A stretch of DNA of 40,984 bases from an uncultured Algimonas sp. (GCA_937923575.1 CALDUL010000027.1:1-40984), one strand, 5' to 3'. Shown: positions 18,717-29,600, numbered from the stretch's first letter. Numbers and translations: made by a program. Notes: a model not told the origin generated them from the sequence alone.

Positions 18717-19465
18717 GCCTGCGCCTCGGAGTCAATATCGACCACGTCGCTACCTTGCGGAACGCGCGCGGCGGCATGCATCCTGACCCGGTGAACGCGG
18801 CGCGTGTCGCGATCGAAGCGGGAGCTGACGGTATTACGGCACATTTGCGCGAAGACCGCCGTCACATTCGCGACGAGGACATGGAGAGGCTGCAGGCTCT
18901 CTGTCTTAAGACCGAGACGCCGTTAAACTTCGAGATGGCCGCTACCGAAGAGATGGTCGAGATCGCCCGTCGCATCCGTCCCCACGCCGTCTGCCTCGTG
19001 CCTGAAAAGCGCGAGGAGCGAACAACCGAGGGCGGGCTGGAGGTCGCCGGTCAGCACAATCGGCTCGTGCCGATGATCCAACAGCTCGCCGACAGTGGTG
19101 CTCGGGTCTCTCTCTTCATCGAAGCGACAAAGCGACAGATCGAGGCCGCCGCATCGACAGCGGCCGAGGTCGTGGAATTTCATACCGGCGCCTACGCCCA
19201 CGCTTTGGACGACGGCGATCAGGCGCTGGCAGACTCGATACTAACGCAACTCGTCGAGGGCGGAACACTCGCGGCTGCCGCGGGTCTGGAAGTTCATTAC
19301 GGCCACGGTCTGACGTTCGACAATGTCGCGCCCGTCGCAGCCATTTCGGAAGCAATGGAGTTGAACATCGGCCACTTTATCATTGGGGAAGCGGTGTTCA
19401 TGGGACTCGGTCCGGCTATCGCCAAGATGCGAGAGATCATGATTGCTGCGCGCGAGGCCGCATGA
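18713..19465 (+). CDS. pdxJ: Pyridoxine 5'-phosphate synthase
   Basis: PdxJ condenses 1-deoxyxylulose-5-phosphate with 3-amino-2-oxopropyl phosphate to make the vitamin B6 ring. The 250-residue TIM barrel starts [20 protein letters not shown] and includes [54 protein letters not shown] and [13 protein letters not shown]. The start is a GTG overlapping the pyrE stop by four bases. It overlaps acpS by ATGA; pdxJ next to acpS is common in proteobacteria. Confidence 0.96.
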   Translation: MSLRLGVNIDHVATLRNARGGMHPDPVNAARVAIEAGADGITAHLREDRRHIRDEDMERLQALCLKTETPLNFEMAATEEMVEIARRIRPHAVCLVPEKREERTTEGGLEVAGQHNRLVPMIQQLADSGARVSLFIEATKRQIEAAASTAAEVVEFHTGAYAHALDDGDQALADSILTQLVEGGTLAAAAGLEVHYGHGLTFDNVAPVAAISEAMELNIGHFIIGEAVFMGLGPAIAKMREIMIAAREAA

Positions 19466-19860
19466 TCATCGGCATTGGCACCGATATCTGCGACATCCGC
19501 CGGATACGCACGATCTACGACCGCCATCCGGAGCGCTTTCCCGCCAAGGCCTTCACCGACGCAGAGCGCGAGCGGTGCGACAGGCGCCCCGACCCGGTGC
19601 CCTGCTACGCCAAACGGTTCGCCGCCAAGGAAGCCGTGGCAAAAGCCATCGCGACGGAGGATAGCGGGCCGCTGTCATGGCAGGATGTCGAAGTCATCAA
19701 CCGCAAGTCCGGCCGCCCGGATATCCTATTGCACGCCGGCGCGGCGGCTCGACTCGCCTCTATGACACCCCCCGGCCACACGGCGTCCATCCGCATCAGC
19801 CTCTCTGATGAACGCGACTACGCCGTGGCATTCGCTGTGGTTGAAGCGTATCCGGCCTGA
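19462..19860 (+). CDS. acpS: Holo-[acyl-carrier-protein] synthase
   Basis: AcpS transfers phosphopantetheine from CoA to acyl carrier protein. The 132-residue product has the Mg-binding [12 protein letters not shown] at the N-terminus and [16 protein letters not shown] near 52-67, the two family signatures. It overlaps pdxJ by ATGA and is followed by lepB after 12 bases. Confidence 0.94.
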   Translation: MIIGIGTDICDIRRIRTIYDRHPERFPAKAFTDAERERCDRRPDPVPCYAKRFAAKEAVAKAIATEDSGPLSWQDVEVINRKSGRPDILLHAGAAARLASMTPPGHTASIRISLSDERDYAVAFAVVEAYPA

Positions 19861-19872
19861 TATGGACGGCAA

Positions 19873-20691
19873 ATGTTGAGACGCAAAGCAAAGCCCGTCG
19901 TGGTGGAAGCCGACACGGAGGAAGAGTCCGCTGGCGGCGTCATGGAGCTGGTCTCCACCGTGCTCTGGGCGCTGGGTATCGCGTTTGTGCTGCGGACCTT
20001 CCTGTTCCAACCGTTCACCATTCCCAGCGCATCCATGTATCCGGGGTTGGTCGAGGGCGATTACATCATCACGTCAAAATACTCGGTCGGTTACGGCAAG
20101 CACGCCGCCGAGCCGTTTCCTTTTCCGAATGTCGAGGGTCGACTGCTAGGCCGGGGTCCAGATCGCGGCGATGTTGTGGTTTTCCGCCCGGACGGCGTGA
20201 ACTACAACTTCATCAAACGCGTCGTCGGCCTGCCAGGCGATCGGATGCAGATGATCGATGGCGTGCTGCACATCAACGGCGCGGCAGCGAAGCTCGAAAA
20301 TATGGGGACGGAGAGCTATCTGCACATTGTCGAGGGGATCGATCGCGACACCTACACGGCCGATATTATCCAGGAAACGCTGACGCCGGGCGACGAACCC
20401 CACATAATCTACAATACGGTCGATAACGATACGGGCGACAACACCAGTGTCTTCACCGTGCCGACGGGACACTATTTCTTCATGGGCGACAATCGCGACC
20501 ATTCGGGTGACTCGCGTTACCCCGTGCAGAACCGAGTCGGCTTCATCAGCGGCACAGGCTATGTCCCAGCGGAGAACATTATTGGCCGTGCGGAGTTCAT
20601 CCTACTGTCTGTCGACCGCGACTTCCGACTCGTCAATCCGCTCAGCTGGGGCAACGTCCGCGGTTCGCGCTTTTTCAAGCGGATCAAGTGA
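19873..20691 (+). CDS. lepB: Signal peptidase I
   Basis: LepB cleaves Sec and Tat signal peptides at the outer face of the inner membrane. One membrane helix (about 26-44) is followed by the catalytic PSASMYPGL with Ser54 and by NFIKRVVGLPGDR with the general-base Lys115; GDNRDHSGDSR near 210 is the box E motif. The charged 20-residue N-terminus is cytoplasmic. The 272-residue length suits the alphaproteobacterial form. The order lepB-rnc-era-recO is strongly conserved. Confidence 0.95.
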   Translation: MLRRKAKPVVVEADTEEESAGGVMELVSTVLWALGIAFVLRTFLFQPFTIPSASMYPGLVEGDYIITSKYSVGYGKHAAEPFPFPNVEGRLLGRGPDRGDVVVFRPDGVNYNFIKRVVGLPGDRMQMIDGVLHINGAAAKLENMGTESYLHIVEGIDRDTYTADIIQETLTPGDEPHIIYNTVDNDTGDNTSVFTVPTGHYFFMGDNRDHSGDSRYPVQNRVGFISGTGYVPAENIIGRAEFILLSVDRDFRLVNPLSWGNVRGSRFFKRIK

Positions 20692-21386
20692 TGCTCGAAG
20701 AGCAGCGCTATAACCGCGTAAAAGCGCTGGAAGGGCGCTTGGGCTACACCTTCAATGACCGCACCCTCGCAGTACGAGCGCTGACCCACAGCAGCTATGG
20801 CGACGGTAATCGCGCGGGGCCGAATAACGAACGATTGGAGTTTCTCGGCGATCGGGTGCTCGGTCTTCTGACGGCCCACGCGCTTTTCGATTATTCGTCG
20901 GAGGCCGAGGGCAAGTTGGCCCGCAGGCTGAACGCGTTGGTCCGTAAGGAAATGTGCGCCAAGATTGCGCGAAAGCTGGGCATGGGCGAAGCGCTATTGC
21001 TGTCACCTTCCGAAGACCGTCAGGGCGGACGCGAGAAGACCTCCATTCTCGGCGATGTCTGCGAGGCCATGATTGCAGCAATCTATATCGACGGCGGGAT
21101 GGAGGCGATCCAGACCTTCTACGACACCCACTGGATGCCCGAGTTTGAAGTCGTTGTGTCCAAGTCTGCCAAGGATCCGAAGACCCATCTGCAGGAAATC
21201 GCAATGGCCGCGGGCCATGGATTGCCGCATTATGAAGTCATCGAGCGTAGCGGTCCCGATCATCGCCCTCTCTTCGTCGTGTCCGTTTCTGTCGACAGCA
21301 TCGGCGAGGCCAAGGGCACAGGCAAATCCAAGCGCGATGCGGAACGTTTCGCCGCGCGGCACCTTATCGAAGCGTGGCCCAGTTGA
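20691..21386 (+). CDS. rnc: Ribonuclease III
   Basis: RNase III cuts double-stranded RNA, including rRNA precursors. The 231-residue product has the signature NNERLEFLGDRVLGL near 41-55, the second acidic site with LGDVCEAMIAAIYIDGG near 116-132, and a C-terminal dsRNA-binding domain (DPKTHLQEIAMAAG to GKSKRDAERFAARHLIEAW). I use the ATG at 20691, which shares one base with the lepB stop; a GTG one codon earlier is possible. It overlaps era. Confidence 0.95.
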   Translation: MLEEQRYNRVKALEGRLGYTFNDRTLAVRALTHSSYGDGNRAGPNNERLEFLGDRVLGLLTAHALFDYSSEAEGKLARRLNALVRKEMCAKIARKLGMGEALLLSPSEDRQGGREKTSILGDVCEAMIAAIYIDGGMEAIQTFYDTHWMPEFEVVVSKSAKDPKTHLQEIAMAAGHGLPHYEVIERSGPDHRPLFVVSVSVDSIGEAKGTGKSKRDAERFAARHLIEAWPS

Positions 21387-22348
21387 ACGATATACAGACG
21401 CGCAGCGGCTTTGCCGCCATCCTCGGCGCACCCAATGCAGGCAAGAGCACACTGACCAATCGATTGGTTGGTGAGAAGATTTCGATCGTCACTCACAAGG
21501 TGCAGACGACCCGTTTTCAGATTCGCGCCATCGCCATGTTGAAAACCAGCGAAGGCCACCCGGCGCAGGTCGTGCTGGTTGACACACCCGGTATCTTCGA
21601 GCCGCGCAAGCAGGACCGGCTATCCAAATCCATGGTCCACGCCGCCTGGTCCGGGGCAGACGATAGCGGAGCTGTCGTGCACGTCGTCGATAGCGGCGCG
21701 TGGTATCGCCATAAACAGGGCGAGGGGACTGCGCAGGACCGGCTCGCGTCAGAGGACACAGAGCGTGTCATGGCGGGCCTCGCGAAGCGCGGGCGAAAGG
21801 CGGCGCTTGTACTCAACAAGATCGACATGTTGCCAACGGACGAGCTGCTGCCGCTTATCGCGCACTTCAACGAGGCGGGCGACTATGAGCGCATCTTTGT
21901 GATTTCCGCGACGTCCGGCGACGGCGTGGGCGACCTCGCGACATATCTGGCAGACGCCATGCCGATAAGCCCGCTGTTGTACCCCGAAGATCAGGCCGCC
22001 GACATGCCGATGCGGTTGATGGCGGCGGAGATCACGCGCGAGAAGCTGTTCTTGCGCCTGCATGATGAGTTGCCCTACGCCTCCATGGTGGAGACCGAAG
22101 GCTGGCAAGAGCGCAAAGACGGATCGGTCAAGATCGATCAGGTCATCTACGTCCGACGTGGCACGCAGAAGGGCATTGTGCTAGGCAAGGGCGGGCTGAC
22201 AGTCAAAGAAATTGGAGCCGCCGCGCGCAAGGATATGCAGGAGTGGCTCGGGCGAAAGGTTCATCTCTTCCTGTTCGTAAAGGTTCGGGAGAACTGGAAA
22301 GACGACCGCGCACGCTACGCCGATACAGGCCTGGAATTTGATCTCTGA
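21374..22348 (+). CDS. era: GTPase Era
   Basis: Era is a ribosome-assembly GTPase that binds the 3' end of 16S rRNA. Visible motifs are the P-loop GAPNAGKST near 18-26, switch region KVQTTRFQIR, DTPGIFEPR, NKIDML for guanine recognition, SATSGDG, and a C-terminal KH domain ending in KVRENWKDDRARYADTGLEFDL. At 324 residues it is slightly longer than usual because of an insertion of about 20 residues after VVDSGAW (RHKQGEGTAQDRLASEDT). The GTG at 21374 is used; a TTG at 21383 overlapping the rnc stop is an alternative. Confidence 0.94.
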   Translation: MAQLNDIQTRSGFAAILGAPNAGKSTLTNRLVGEKISIVTHKVQTTRFQIRAIAMLKTSEGHPAQVVLVDTPGIFEPRKQDRLSKSMVHAAWSGADDSGAVVHVVDSGAWYRHKQGEGTAQDRLASEDTERVMAGLAKRGRKAALVLNKIDMLPTDELLPLIAHFNEAGDYERIFVISATSGDGVGDLATYLADAMPISPLLYPEDQAADMPMRLMAAEITREKLFLRLHDELPYASMVETEGWQERKDGSVKIDQVIYVRRGTQKGIVLGKGGLTVKEIGAAARKDMQEWLGRKVHLFLFVKVRENWKDDRARYADTGLEFDL

Positions 22349-23085
22349 TGGACTTCGTCTCTGAGGCGATCGTGCTGGCCGCGCGGAAGCATGGCGAGAC
22401 ATCGGCGATTGTCGACACTTTTACCAAGCAACATGGGCGGCACCGCGCGCTCGTCCGCGGCGGTATCGGACGGCGACAGCGTCCCGTGCTACAGCCCGGC
22501 AACATTGTCGAGGTCGAGTGGCGCGGGCGGCTGGAAGAGCACCTGGGCTACTATACCGTCGAACTGGTCGAAGCCCTCGCAGGGACCTTTATGGAGGACC
22601 GGCTGAGCCTTGCCGCGCTGAATTCGGTCGCGGCCTTGCTGTTGGAGATGTTGCCGGAAAAGCAGCCGCTGGCCGGACTTTATGACGTCACCCGTATCGT
22701 CCTGGACAATCTTGACGAGCCGCAGGTGTGGCCAGCCCTCTATGTGCGGTGGGAGAGCGTCTTGCTGCAGTCACTGGGCTATGGCCTCGATATGACGACC
22801 TGCGCGGCGACGGGCACGACGGAAAATCTCACTCATGTCAGCCCGCGATCCGGGCGCGCTGTTAGTGCAGAGGCCGCAAAGCCTTATCTTGACAAGCTGT
22901 TCAATTTACCGGGCTTCATGCGCGGGGAGCCGTCAGCCAATGCGCAGGACATTGCGGATGGTCTCCGTCTGACCGGCCACTTCCTGGAAACGCGCGTGCA
23001 ATGGGAGCGCAATAGAACTCTGCCAGAAGCGCGGCGCGTGATGGTCGAGCGGTTGCGAGCGGAGGGGCTGGCAGCCGCATGGTAG
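22348..23085 (+). CDS. recO: DNA repair protein RecO
   Basis: RecO helps load RecA on SSB-coated DNA in the RecF pathway. The 245-residue product has an N-terminal OB fold (SEAIVLAARKHGETSAIVDTFT, LVRGGIGRRQRPVLQPGN) and a helical C-terminal part. The zinc-finger cysteines found in many RecO proteins are not all present: only one Cys is seen in MTTCAATGTTEN, as in other alphaproteobacterial versions I can recall. It overlaps the era stop by one base (TGATG) and ends the long plus-strand run. Confidence 0.92.
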   Translation: MDFVSEAIVLAARKHGETSAIVDTFTKQHGRHRALVRGGIGRRQRPVLQPGNIVEVEWRGRLEEHLGYYTVELVEALAGTFMEDRLSLAALNSVAALLLEMLPEKQPLAGLYDVTRIVLDNLDEPQVWPALYVRWESVLLQSLGYGLDMTTCAATGTTENLTHVSPRSGRAVSAEAAKPYLDKLFNLPGFMRGEPSANAQDIADGLRLTGHFLETRVQWERNRTLPEARRVMVERLRAEGLAAAW

Positions 23086-23569
23086 CAATATGGCGACGTG
23101 AGGTGAGGCGCCGACCGCATGAGCCTGCCCAAGCATTCGATGTCTAGGTAGCATCTACCATATGGTGCATCGACGGATGCATGTTGGGGCATTCCTCGCA
23201 TAGGAAGCGGAGGCTGCCTCAGCCCGTGCCAGCATAGATCACTTGACGTAGACGCTGGACGTCCGCTTCGCCGATCGCGCCGGGGACGAGCATGTTTCGA
23301 CCAACGAGGCCCTTGCCTACCACGGCCGCCGCCAAAACGTTGGACGTGACCCTCCGACGCTTGGGGGTTGTGCACATAGGCGGAGATGACGGAGGTAAGT
23401 AGGGCGGCGCCCAACTATCGGGCTTGTCAGCGACCCGATCGAGCTCGAACAGAGCGTCGGCCTCCGAGCGATCCATGACAAGTCAGCACCGATAGCGCGC
23501 TCCCTGCAAGGGTTGACGGGAACGCTAGCGGGTAACCCTGAAAATAACGCTAAAGCGAAACGACTTTGG
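23086..23569. other. Decayed intergenic region between recO and the bactofilin gene
   Basis: These 484 bases separate two converging units. Apart from the frameshifted TerB-like remnant, the only structure I see is a perfect six-pair inverted repeat, TGCATC-GACG-GATGCA at 23166-23181, which has no T tract and is not a convincing terminator. No intact gene is supported; open frames on both strands lack family sequence. Confidence 0.5.
23219..23476 (-). pseudogene. Degenerate TerB-like fragment, frameshifted
   Basis: An 85-codon frame holds two family-like pieces, DRSEADALFELDRVADKPDSW at one end and GRNMLVPGAIGEADVQRLRQ at the other, separated by a stretch with no family character. In the +1 frame that missing middle appears as ALLTSVISAYVHNPQASEGHV (about 23345-23410), the segment expected between them in TerB-like proteins I recall. 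So two compensating frameshifts, and probably losses at both ends, have broken the gene. The family name is from memory of its motifs and needs a profile search; the frame switching itself is visible. No ribosome-binding site precedes the ATG. Confidence 0.45.
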
Positions 23570-24019
23570 TTAGGCCGACTTTTTCGCGGATTTGATCGGG
23601 GTTGGCGCGGCCGACTTACGGGCGCATTTGCCGTCGAAGAACGCACCGTTGGCGATCATCAGCTGGTCCTGGATAAGGTCCGCTTGCACATTGGCCGTTT
23701 CCGCCAACTCGACGACATTGGCGTCAACTTTGCCGGTGACTTTGCCGCGCACATGGACGGAGGTCGCCACGATCTTGCCGTTGACCGCACCCTGTTCACC
23801 GACCGTGACGATGCCAGCCGTCAGATTGCCGTCGAGGCGGCCATCGATCTGGACTTCGCCGTCCGTCTTGATGTCGCCCGTAATGATGAGGTCGCGGCCG
23901 AGAATCGAGGGGCCAGCGGCACTGCGGGGTGCACTCATGGCCGGGGCCGATGTTTTCGTTGCCTTGGCGGTCGTGGTGGAGGTCGGCGCTGCGGTATTGC
24001 CGGATTGCTTACTGAACAT
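23570..24019 (-). CDS. Bactofilin (BacA-like)
   Basis: Bactofilins polymerise without nucleotide into filaments that scaffold envelope enzymes, for instance at stalks and buds in Caulobacterales. The 149-residue product has a flexible Ala/Thr/Ser-rich N-terminus (to about 37), a right-handed beta-helix core from SILGRDLIITGDIKTDGEVQ to about 125 with regular Gly/Val/Asp spacing, and a basic Ala/Lys tail. AGG precedes the ATG by eight bases. The start lies 11 bases inside the upstream M23 peptidase gene, so the two proteins are likely made together and probably act together, as BacA and LmdC do in Hyphomonas. Confidence 0.92.
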   Translation of the reverse strand: MFSKQSGNTAAPTSTTTAKATKTSAPAMSAPRSAAGPSILGRDLIITGDIKTDGEVQIDGRLDGNLTAGIVTVGEQGAVNGKIVATSVHVRGKVTGKVDANVVELAETANVQADLIQDQLMIANGAFFDGKCARKSAAPTPIKSAKKSA

Positions 24020-25217
24020 AACGACCTGCCTTTAGGTATTTGGCCGGATCCTGTGCACGTCCCTGGAACCGGACTTCATAGTGTAGATGTGTGGCAGTGC
24101 TGCGACCTGTTGATCCCATACCGCCGATTTTCTCGCCCGTTTCCACCCTCTGGCCGCGCTTCACAAACGTTTTCTTCAGATGCGCGTAGCGTGTGATGTA
24201 GCCGTAGCCATGATCAATCTCGACCGTCCGGCCATAGGCACCCTTTCGACCCACGAAGCGTACCGTACCGGGAGCCGTCGCGACAATCGGTGCTCCGGAA
24301 CCACCAATGTAGTCGTGTCCCGCGTGCATGGTCGGACGGCCGGTAAAGGGGTCAGACCGTGTACCGTAATCAGACGTCAAAACGGTTTCGTCGAGAACAG
24401 GGTGCCCGAACGGTAGGCTCTCGACCAGACTGTCGAGACGTTCGACCTCAGCCAGACGTGCTTCAATAGCGGCCTCGCGCGGCAGGAATGCGCCCGTTTT
24501 GCCGTTCAATGGAATCAGCGGGATAAACGGACCGCCCTTACCGCCGCCAGCGCCCTCGAGAAGCTCATCGGCGTCCAGACCTGCTTCTCCGAGCAGCGCG
24601 CGGCTCGCATCAATCCGTTCAATCAGGCCGACTTCGGCGGACATGAGGATTTCGTTCTGGTCTTCGTCCAGCGCGGTCATGGCGCTGTCCAGCGTCAGGC
24701 CGGTCGCGATACCGCGGGTTTCGATAGAGGTCCGCAAGGCGGTGCGCTCGTCCGCATCGCGCATTGTCGGAGCCATGACGCGGTCAGCGTCGGCATAGGT
24801 TACATTTGGTGCCGACGCCGCGCCCGGCAGGTTGTCGGTCCCGGCGAGTTCGGTCAGCGTCCGGTGCTTGGCTTGCAGGCTGGCAGCCATGCGCTCGAAG
24901 CTCTCGCGCTGTTCGGACAGCAGCAGCTTGGCGTTTTCTTCCTTGGCGCGGCTATCGGCCAACATCCGCTCATAGCGAGCCTCGACGCGGCGCATTTCCT
25001 CTGACGGTGTGCTGAACGGGTTGATACCCAGAATCATGTTTAGGATCGACAGAACAAACCAAAGGCAGAGAAAGCCGACGGCGGCGACGAAAGCGAGCTG
25101 ATGCAGCGTCGTCAGGGTCAGATACTTCAACTCGCCGCTGGCGCGCAGGTAGATCTGTCGTTCGGGAAAGATTTGGAGAACGCGCTGATGCGCGTCTTCC
25201 TTGAATTCGTTAAACAT
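24009..25217 (-). CDS. Membrane-anchored M23 metallopeptidase (LmdC-like)
   Basis: A cell-wall endopeptidase candidate. The 402-residue protein has a ~38-residue cytoplasmic tail, a membrane helix at about 40-60, a coiled-coil-prone region at about 72-120, and a C-terminal M23 domain at about 275-395. The zinc ligands are present: His298 and Asp302 in MHAGHDY, and His379 in HLHYE (His377 the catalytic partner). The cytoplasmic tail could contact bactofilin polymers, as described for LmdC. It starts with GGGGAAGT before the ATG and lies downstream of a full CtrA-type box, pointing to cell-cycle control. Confidence 0.92.
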   Translation of the reverse strand: MFNEFKEDAHQRVLQIFPERQIYLRASGELKYLTLTTLHQLAFVAAVGFLCLWFVLSILNMILGINPFSTPSEEMRRVEARYERMLADSRAKEENAKLLLSEQRESFERMAASLQAKHRTLTELAGTDNLPGAASAPNVTYADADRVMAPTMRDADERTALRTSIETRGIATGLTLDSAMTALDEDQNEILMSAEVGLIERIDASRALLGEAGLDADELLEGAGGGKGGPFIPLIPLNGKTGAFLPREAAIEARLAEVERLDSLVESLPFGHPVLDETVLTSDYGTRSDPFTGRPTMHAGHDYIGGSGAPIVATAPGTVRFVGRKGAYGRTVEIDHGYGYITRYAHLKKTFVKRGQRVETGEKIGGMGSTGRSTATHLHYEVRFQGRAQDPAKYLKAGRYVQ

Positions 25218-25301
25218 ACTTCCCCTGCCGGCTTTTCAGCGTCTGGCGCGTTACACCATAAGCTGACTCGAAATCGCAAGTGAATTACCCACTATTTCCG
25301 G

Positions 25302-25316
25302 TTAACAGGCAGTTAA
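25302..25316 (-). promoter_or_regulatory. Full CtrA-type binding box upstream of the M23 peptidase/bactofilin operon
   Basis: The sequence is TTAA, seven bases, TTAA; read on the minus strand it is TTAA-N7-TTAAC, an exact match to the CtrA consensus. It lies 85-99 bases before the peptidase start codon in a 108-base intergenic gap. A GANTC methylation site (GACTC at 25265-25269) lies between the box and the start, which is also common at CcrM/GcrA-influenced promoters. The site is seen directly; regulation by CtrA is inferred. Confidence 0.65.
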
Positions 25317-25325
25317 GTTTGAGCA

Positions 25326-26133
25326 TCAGACCGTGAGCTGCATGTAGTATTTGCGCGGAAAACTCGCACGATCGCGTGCATCAACGTTAAATGGCGGTTT
25401 TACCCGCCCCTTGAAATGCTCGCGCACGAGCTGATCGAAATAGGAATCGCGTGTCATTTCACGCGAATCGGCAACTTTGTGGAACCACCGAACGCCGCAT
25501 TCGACATGGGCGACCTCCTCTGCGTAGATGACTCTCAGAACGTCGGCGCTGGCCCGATCGCCCACGCCATCCAGTTTGCGTATCATGCCCGGTGTCACGT
25601 CCAGGCCGCGTGCTTCCAGCACGAGCGGCGCGATGGCGAGACGCGCTCCGATGTCGTGCCGTGTGGACATGGCGGCCTCCCACAGTCCGTCATGCGCGGG
25701 AAAGTCTCCATAGGTGTAGCCAAGCTCGCCCAGTCTCGCTTCGATCATGAGAAAGTGCCGCGCTTCGTCGTCGCAAACGCTGCTCCAGTCGGCGACGAAA
25801 TCCGCACGTACATTCTTCACTTCCGGCGCGCCTGCAAAACGCGCGATCATATCGGCAGCCAGATCGATCGCGTTGAGTTCGATATGCGCGATAGCATGGA
25901 GGAGGGCTGCGCGGCCCTCCGGCGACCCTAGGCCGCGTTTAGCGACCTTGTGCGGCGGTACAAGCTCGGGGCGCTCTGGACGAGCGGGTCTGTCCGGCAC
26001 TTCGATCGGCGACACAGTGTGACCCGCCAGCACAGAGCGCCGAAACGCGCGCGCCGTGTTCGCTTTCTCGACGGGGTCGGCACAGCAAAGAACATCGGTC
26101 GCCGTCGTGATAGATTCTGAACCGGCCTGATCG

Positions 26134-26144
<11 letters not shown>
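25326..26144 (-). CDS. Ferritin-like domain protein, DUF455 family
   Basis: The 272-residue product fits the DUF455 family, whose members have a ferritin-like four-helix fold. Metal-binding candidates appear as [13 protein letters not shown] near 87, [14 protein letters not shown] near 127 and [17 protein letters not shown] near 207, supplying paired Glu and His residues from three helices. The reaction is unknown; the family is often compared with di-iron proteins. The start overlaps the Bcp gene by 11 bases, so the two are probably co-expressed, which would fit a redox or metal-related role. Confidence 0.85.
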
Positions 26145-26604
<460 letters not shown>

Positions 26605-26675
26605 CGCGGTGTTTCCAAAGTAACTGTAAGGCGGTGGCCGCTTTACGCTGGTGGTTGGAGTGGGTAGCGCGGGCT

Positions 26676-29600
26676 ATGGCCGAGACGTCCCACATCGACA
26701 AGAGCGTCGCCAGCAACCCGAAGGAATTGGTGGCGAATCCCTGGGTTGTCTACGCGCGTCGTGCCGGCGCAGGATTGCTGGCAGTGTTCGGCGACCTCTT
26801 CGCAGCGATTTGCGCGCTCGTTATTGCTGCACTCTGGGTCGTCAACATTGTCGCCAGCCAACAGCAAACGGATCTGTCACCCGTTCGCGGCAATCTCTCT
26901 CGATTGATTGCGCAGGGGTTCGATGGAGCGACCACTGATATCGGCGCCTTGGACTTGCAATGGTATCCGTCCCGCGACGGCGTCGTTTTCACAGCGCGTG
27001 ATGTGGAGGTGTTCGATCGGGACGGACGGACGGTGCAGACATTGCCGCTGTTTAAAGCGGGGGTGAGTGTCAGCGATCTGAGGGCTTTGGGGAGCGGCGC
27101 GCGCCCGGAGCTACGAGATTTGGAACTCGTCGGCGGAGAGGTGACGTGGATCGAGCGCGCGGACGGATCGCTGACTGTGGGGCTGGGCACGCCAGACACG
27201 GTGGGACGCTTTGGGCCGATTTATTCCGGACGCACGCCGCTGGAACGAGGTCCAGCCGGGCAGCGCCCCGAAATTCTGAACGCGTTTCGTTCCCTCTCCA
27301 TCCGAGAGAGCACGGCCTATGTCGTCAATGAAACCAATGGGCTATCTCTGACCGTTGACCTAGAATCGCTGAGAGGCAGCCTCGATGGTGACGCTGTGTC
27401 AATCGATCTGTCCGGATCGGTAACGCAAGACGGCGAAACTGCGGATGCGACACTGCGGCTGCGCTCGCCCGATGCACTGCAGACGCTTTCCCTGGATGGG
27501 TCCTTCGCCAATGTCCGGCTCGATCTACTGGGCCCGGAGCGTGGACGCGCAGCCCCGTTGCGCGGGATTGCGACACCGATCGGCGTGGCAGGCAGCGGGA
27601 TCTACTCGCGCGAGAATGGGCTTCGTGCTGCGGAGATCGACGTCACACTTGGCACTGGGACGATTGACCTGGCGGGCGACAACCGCGCCCTGCGCTCAGC
27701 CGCGCTCACCGCGACCTTCGACCCGGATGCTGAAGTCATGCGGATCGGCAATGTTGATATCGACAGCGCCTTGGTCTCGCTGACAGGGTCAGGCGTCATG
27801 CGGGAAATCGGGCGGCTATACGACGGCGATGTCGGCACGTCGCCGCAGTTCGACGTCAAACTGCGAAACGGCTCGCTCGACCTTACGCCGACATTCGCTG
27901 CTCCGCTCGTGCTCGGTCCGTCATCGGTGAAGGGTCGTTTGGATATCGACAGCGAAACCCTGCGGCTCGATGCCGTATCACTGGGGTTCGACGGCTACAC
28001 GCTCAATGCCGAAGCGGTCGTCACGACGCGTGAGGACGGACTGGAAACGCTCTCCGTGAAGGGCGCGTCGCAAGGCGCCTTTGGTGCCGATGCCTTGCTC
28101 GCCCTATGGCCCGTGAAGTTTGCGGATGGGGCACGGCGCTGGATAGAGCGCTCCATCGTGGGCGGGCAGATTAACCGCCTGGCCTTTGACGTCGATCTGG
28201 ACGAAGCCTTTTTCATCGATCCGAAATTGACGTCTGAGCGCCTCCAACTCGCTTTCGATGTCAGCGGGGGAGAGGTACGCTACATCGAGACCATGCCTCT
28301 GCTGACCGACGCTGTCGCGAGCGGACGCGTAGTTGGCAATGCGCTGGATCTGACGCTATCCACCGGCCGGATCGACAATGTCGTGCTGCAAGGCGGCGAC
28401 GTTAGCATTCCGCAGCTGATGCCGCGCGGCGGTCACATTTTAATCAATGCAACGGGCATGGCGGAGACATCCGAGCTCCTCTCACTCGTCAATAACGAGC
28501 CGTTTCGTTATCTCGACACCTACGGGATCGAGGCGGAGGGCTTCGGCGGCACGGGCAACATCAGTCTGTCTGTCAAACGGCCGCTGCTAGAGTTTTTCGA
28601 CCGAGAGCTGATCGAGTACTCGGTCAAGGGAACGTTCACGGACGCCTCTGCGCCGTTTCGCGTCGGCGATTTCGGTCTGACAGGTGCTGACGTAAACTTT
28701 CGCGGTGGCAAGGACGGCCTGTTCCTGTCAGGCCCCGCCAATCTTGGGCCGTGGCGCGCTCAGATTGACTGGGCGGAACGCTACGGTCGAGACGGAGAGC
28801 CGACGCGCTATTCCGTGTCGGGAACGATGGACCAGAAGGTCATGGACGGTCTCGGGCTCGGCCTGAGGCAAGTGTTTGGCGGCAGTCTCGCGGTACGCGC
28901 TGATGCCATAGGCTCAGGAGTCAACATCGAGAGTGCGACGGTCATGGTCGATATGACGGCCGCCGACATGACGTTGGGAGAGGCCTGGAGCAAGGTCGCC
29001 GGGGAGCGCGCCATTCTGAATGCAGAGCTCATTCGTGACCAGGACGGATTCAACCTGCCGAAACTGGATGTGTCTGCGCCGGGGTTGGTCCTGTCGGGCT
29101 CTGCCGCCTTTCGGGGCGATTATGCTCTGCGCGGCGCCGTGCTCGACGTGCTAAAAATCGACGGACTCGTCGATACCGGCGCGGTGCTTGGTCGAAGCTC
29201 GGACGGCAAAGCGCTGACGCTCGACATCGACGGACGCTGGCTGGACGTGTCGCCCTATGTGCGTAGTGCCTTAGACCGCACGGGCAGCGCGCCGTCCATC
29301 CCACTGCAATTGAGCGGTAGGGTGGACGAATTGGTGTTGAGCGAAGGCTATTCGCTGTCTGACACGATCATCGATTACGACAATGACGGCGAAGCGGTTC
29401 GGAGTTTCCAGCTCTCCGGCGCGCGGCCGAGTGGCCCGTTCTTGGCCTCATTAGACCCTGGCGAGGGCGGCCAGAGCCGGGTGGTTGCCGCCGATGTGCC
29501 TGACATGTCGGAACTCGCACGTGCCGTGACTGGGCTGAACTCTACCCGAGGCGGGCGTTTGAGCGTGTCTGCTGAGTTGCCACTACCCGGAGAACCAGGT

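Noticed and set aside
23166-23181. Inverted repeat TGCATC-GACG-GATGCA as a terminator for recO
   Set aside because: The stem is only six pairs and no T tract follows on either strand.
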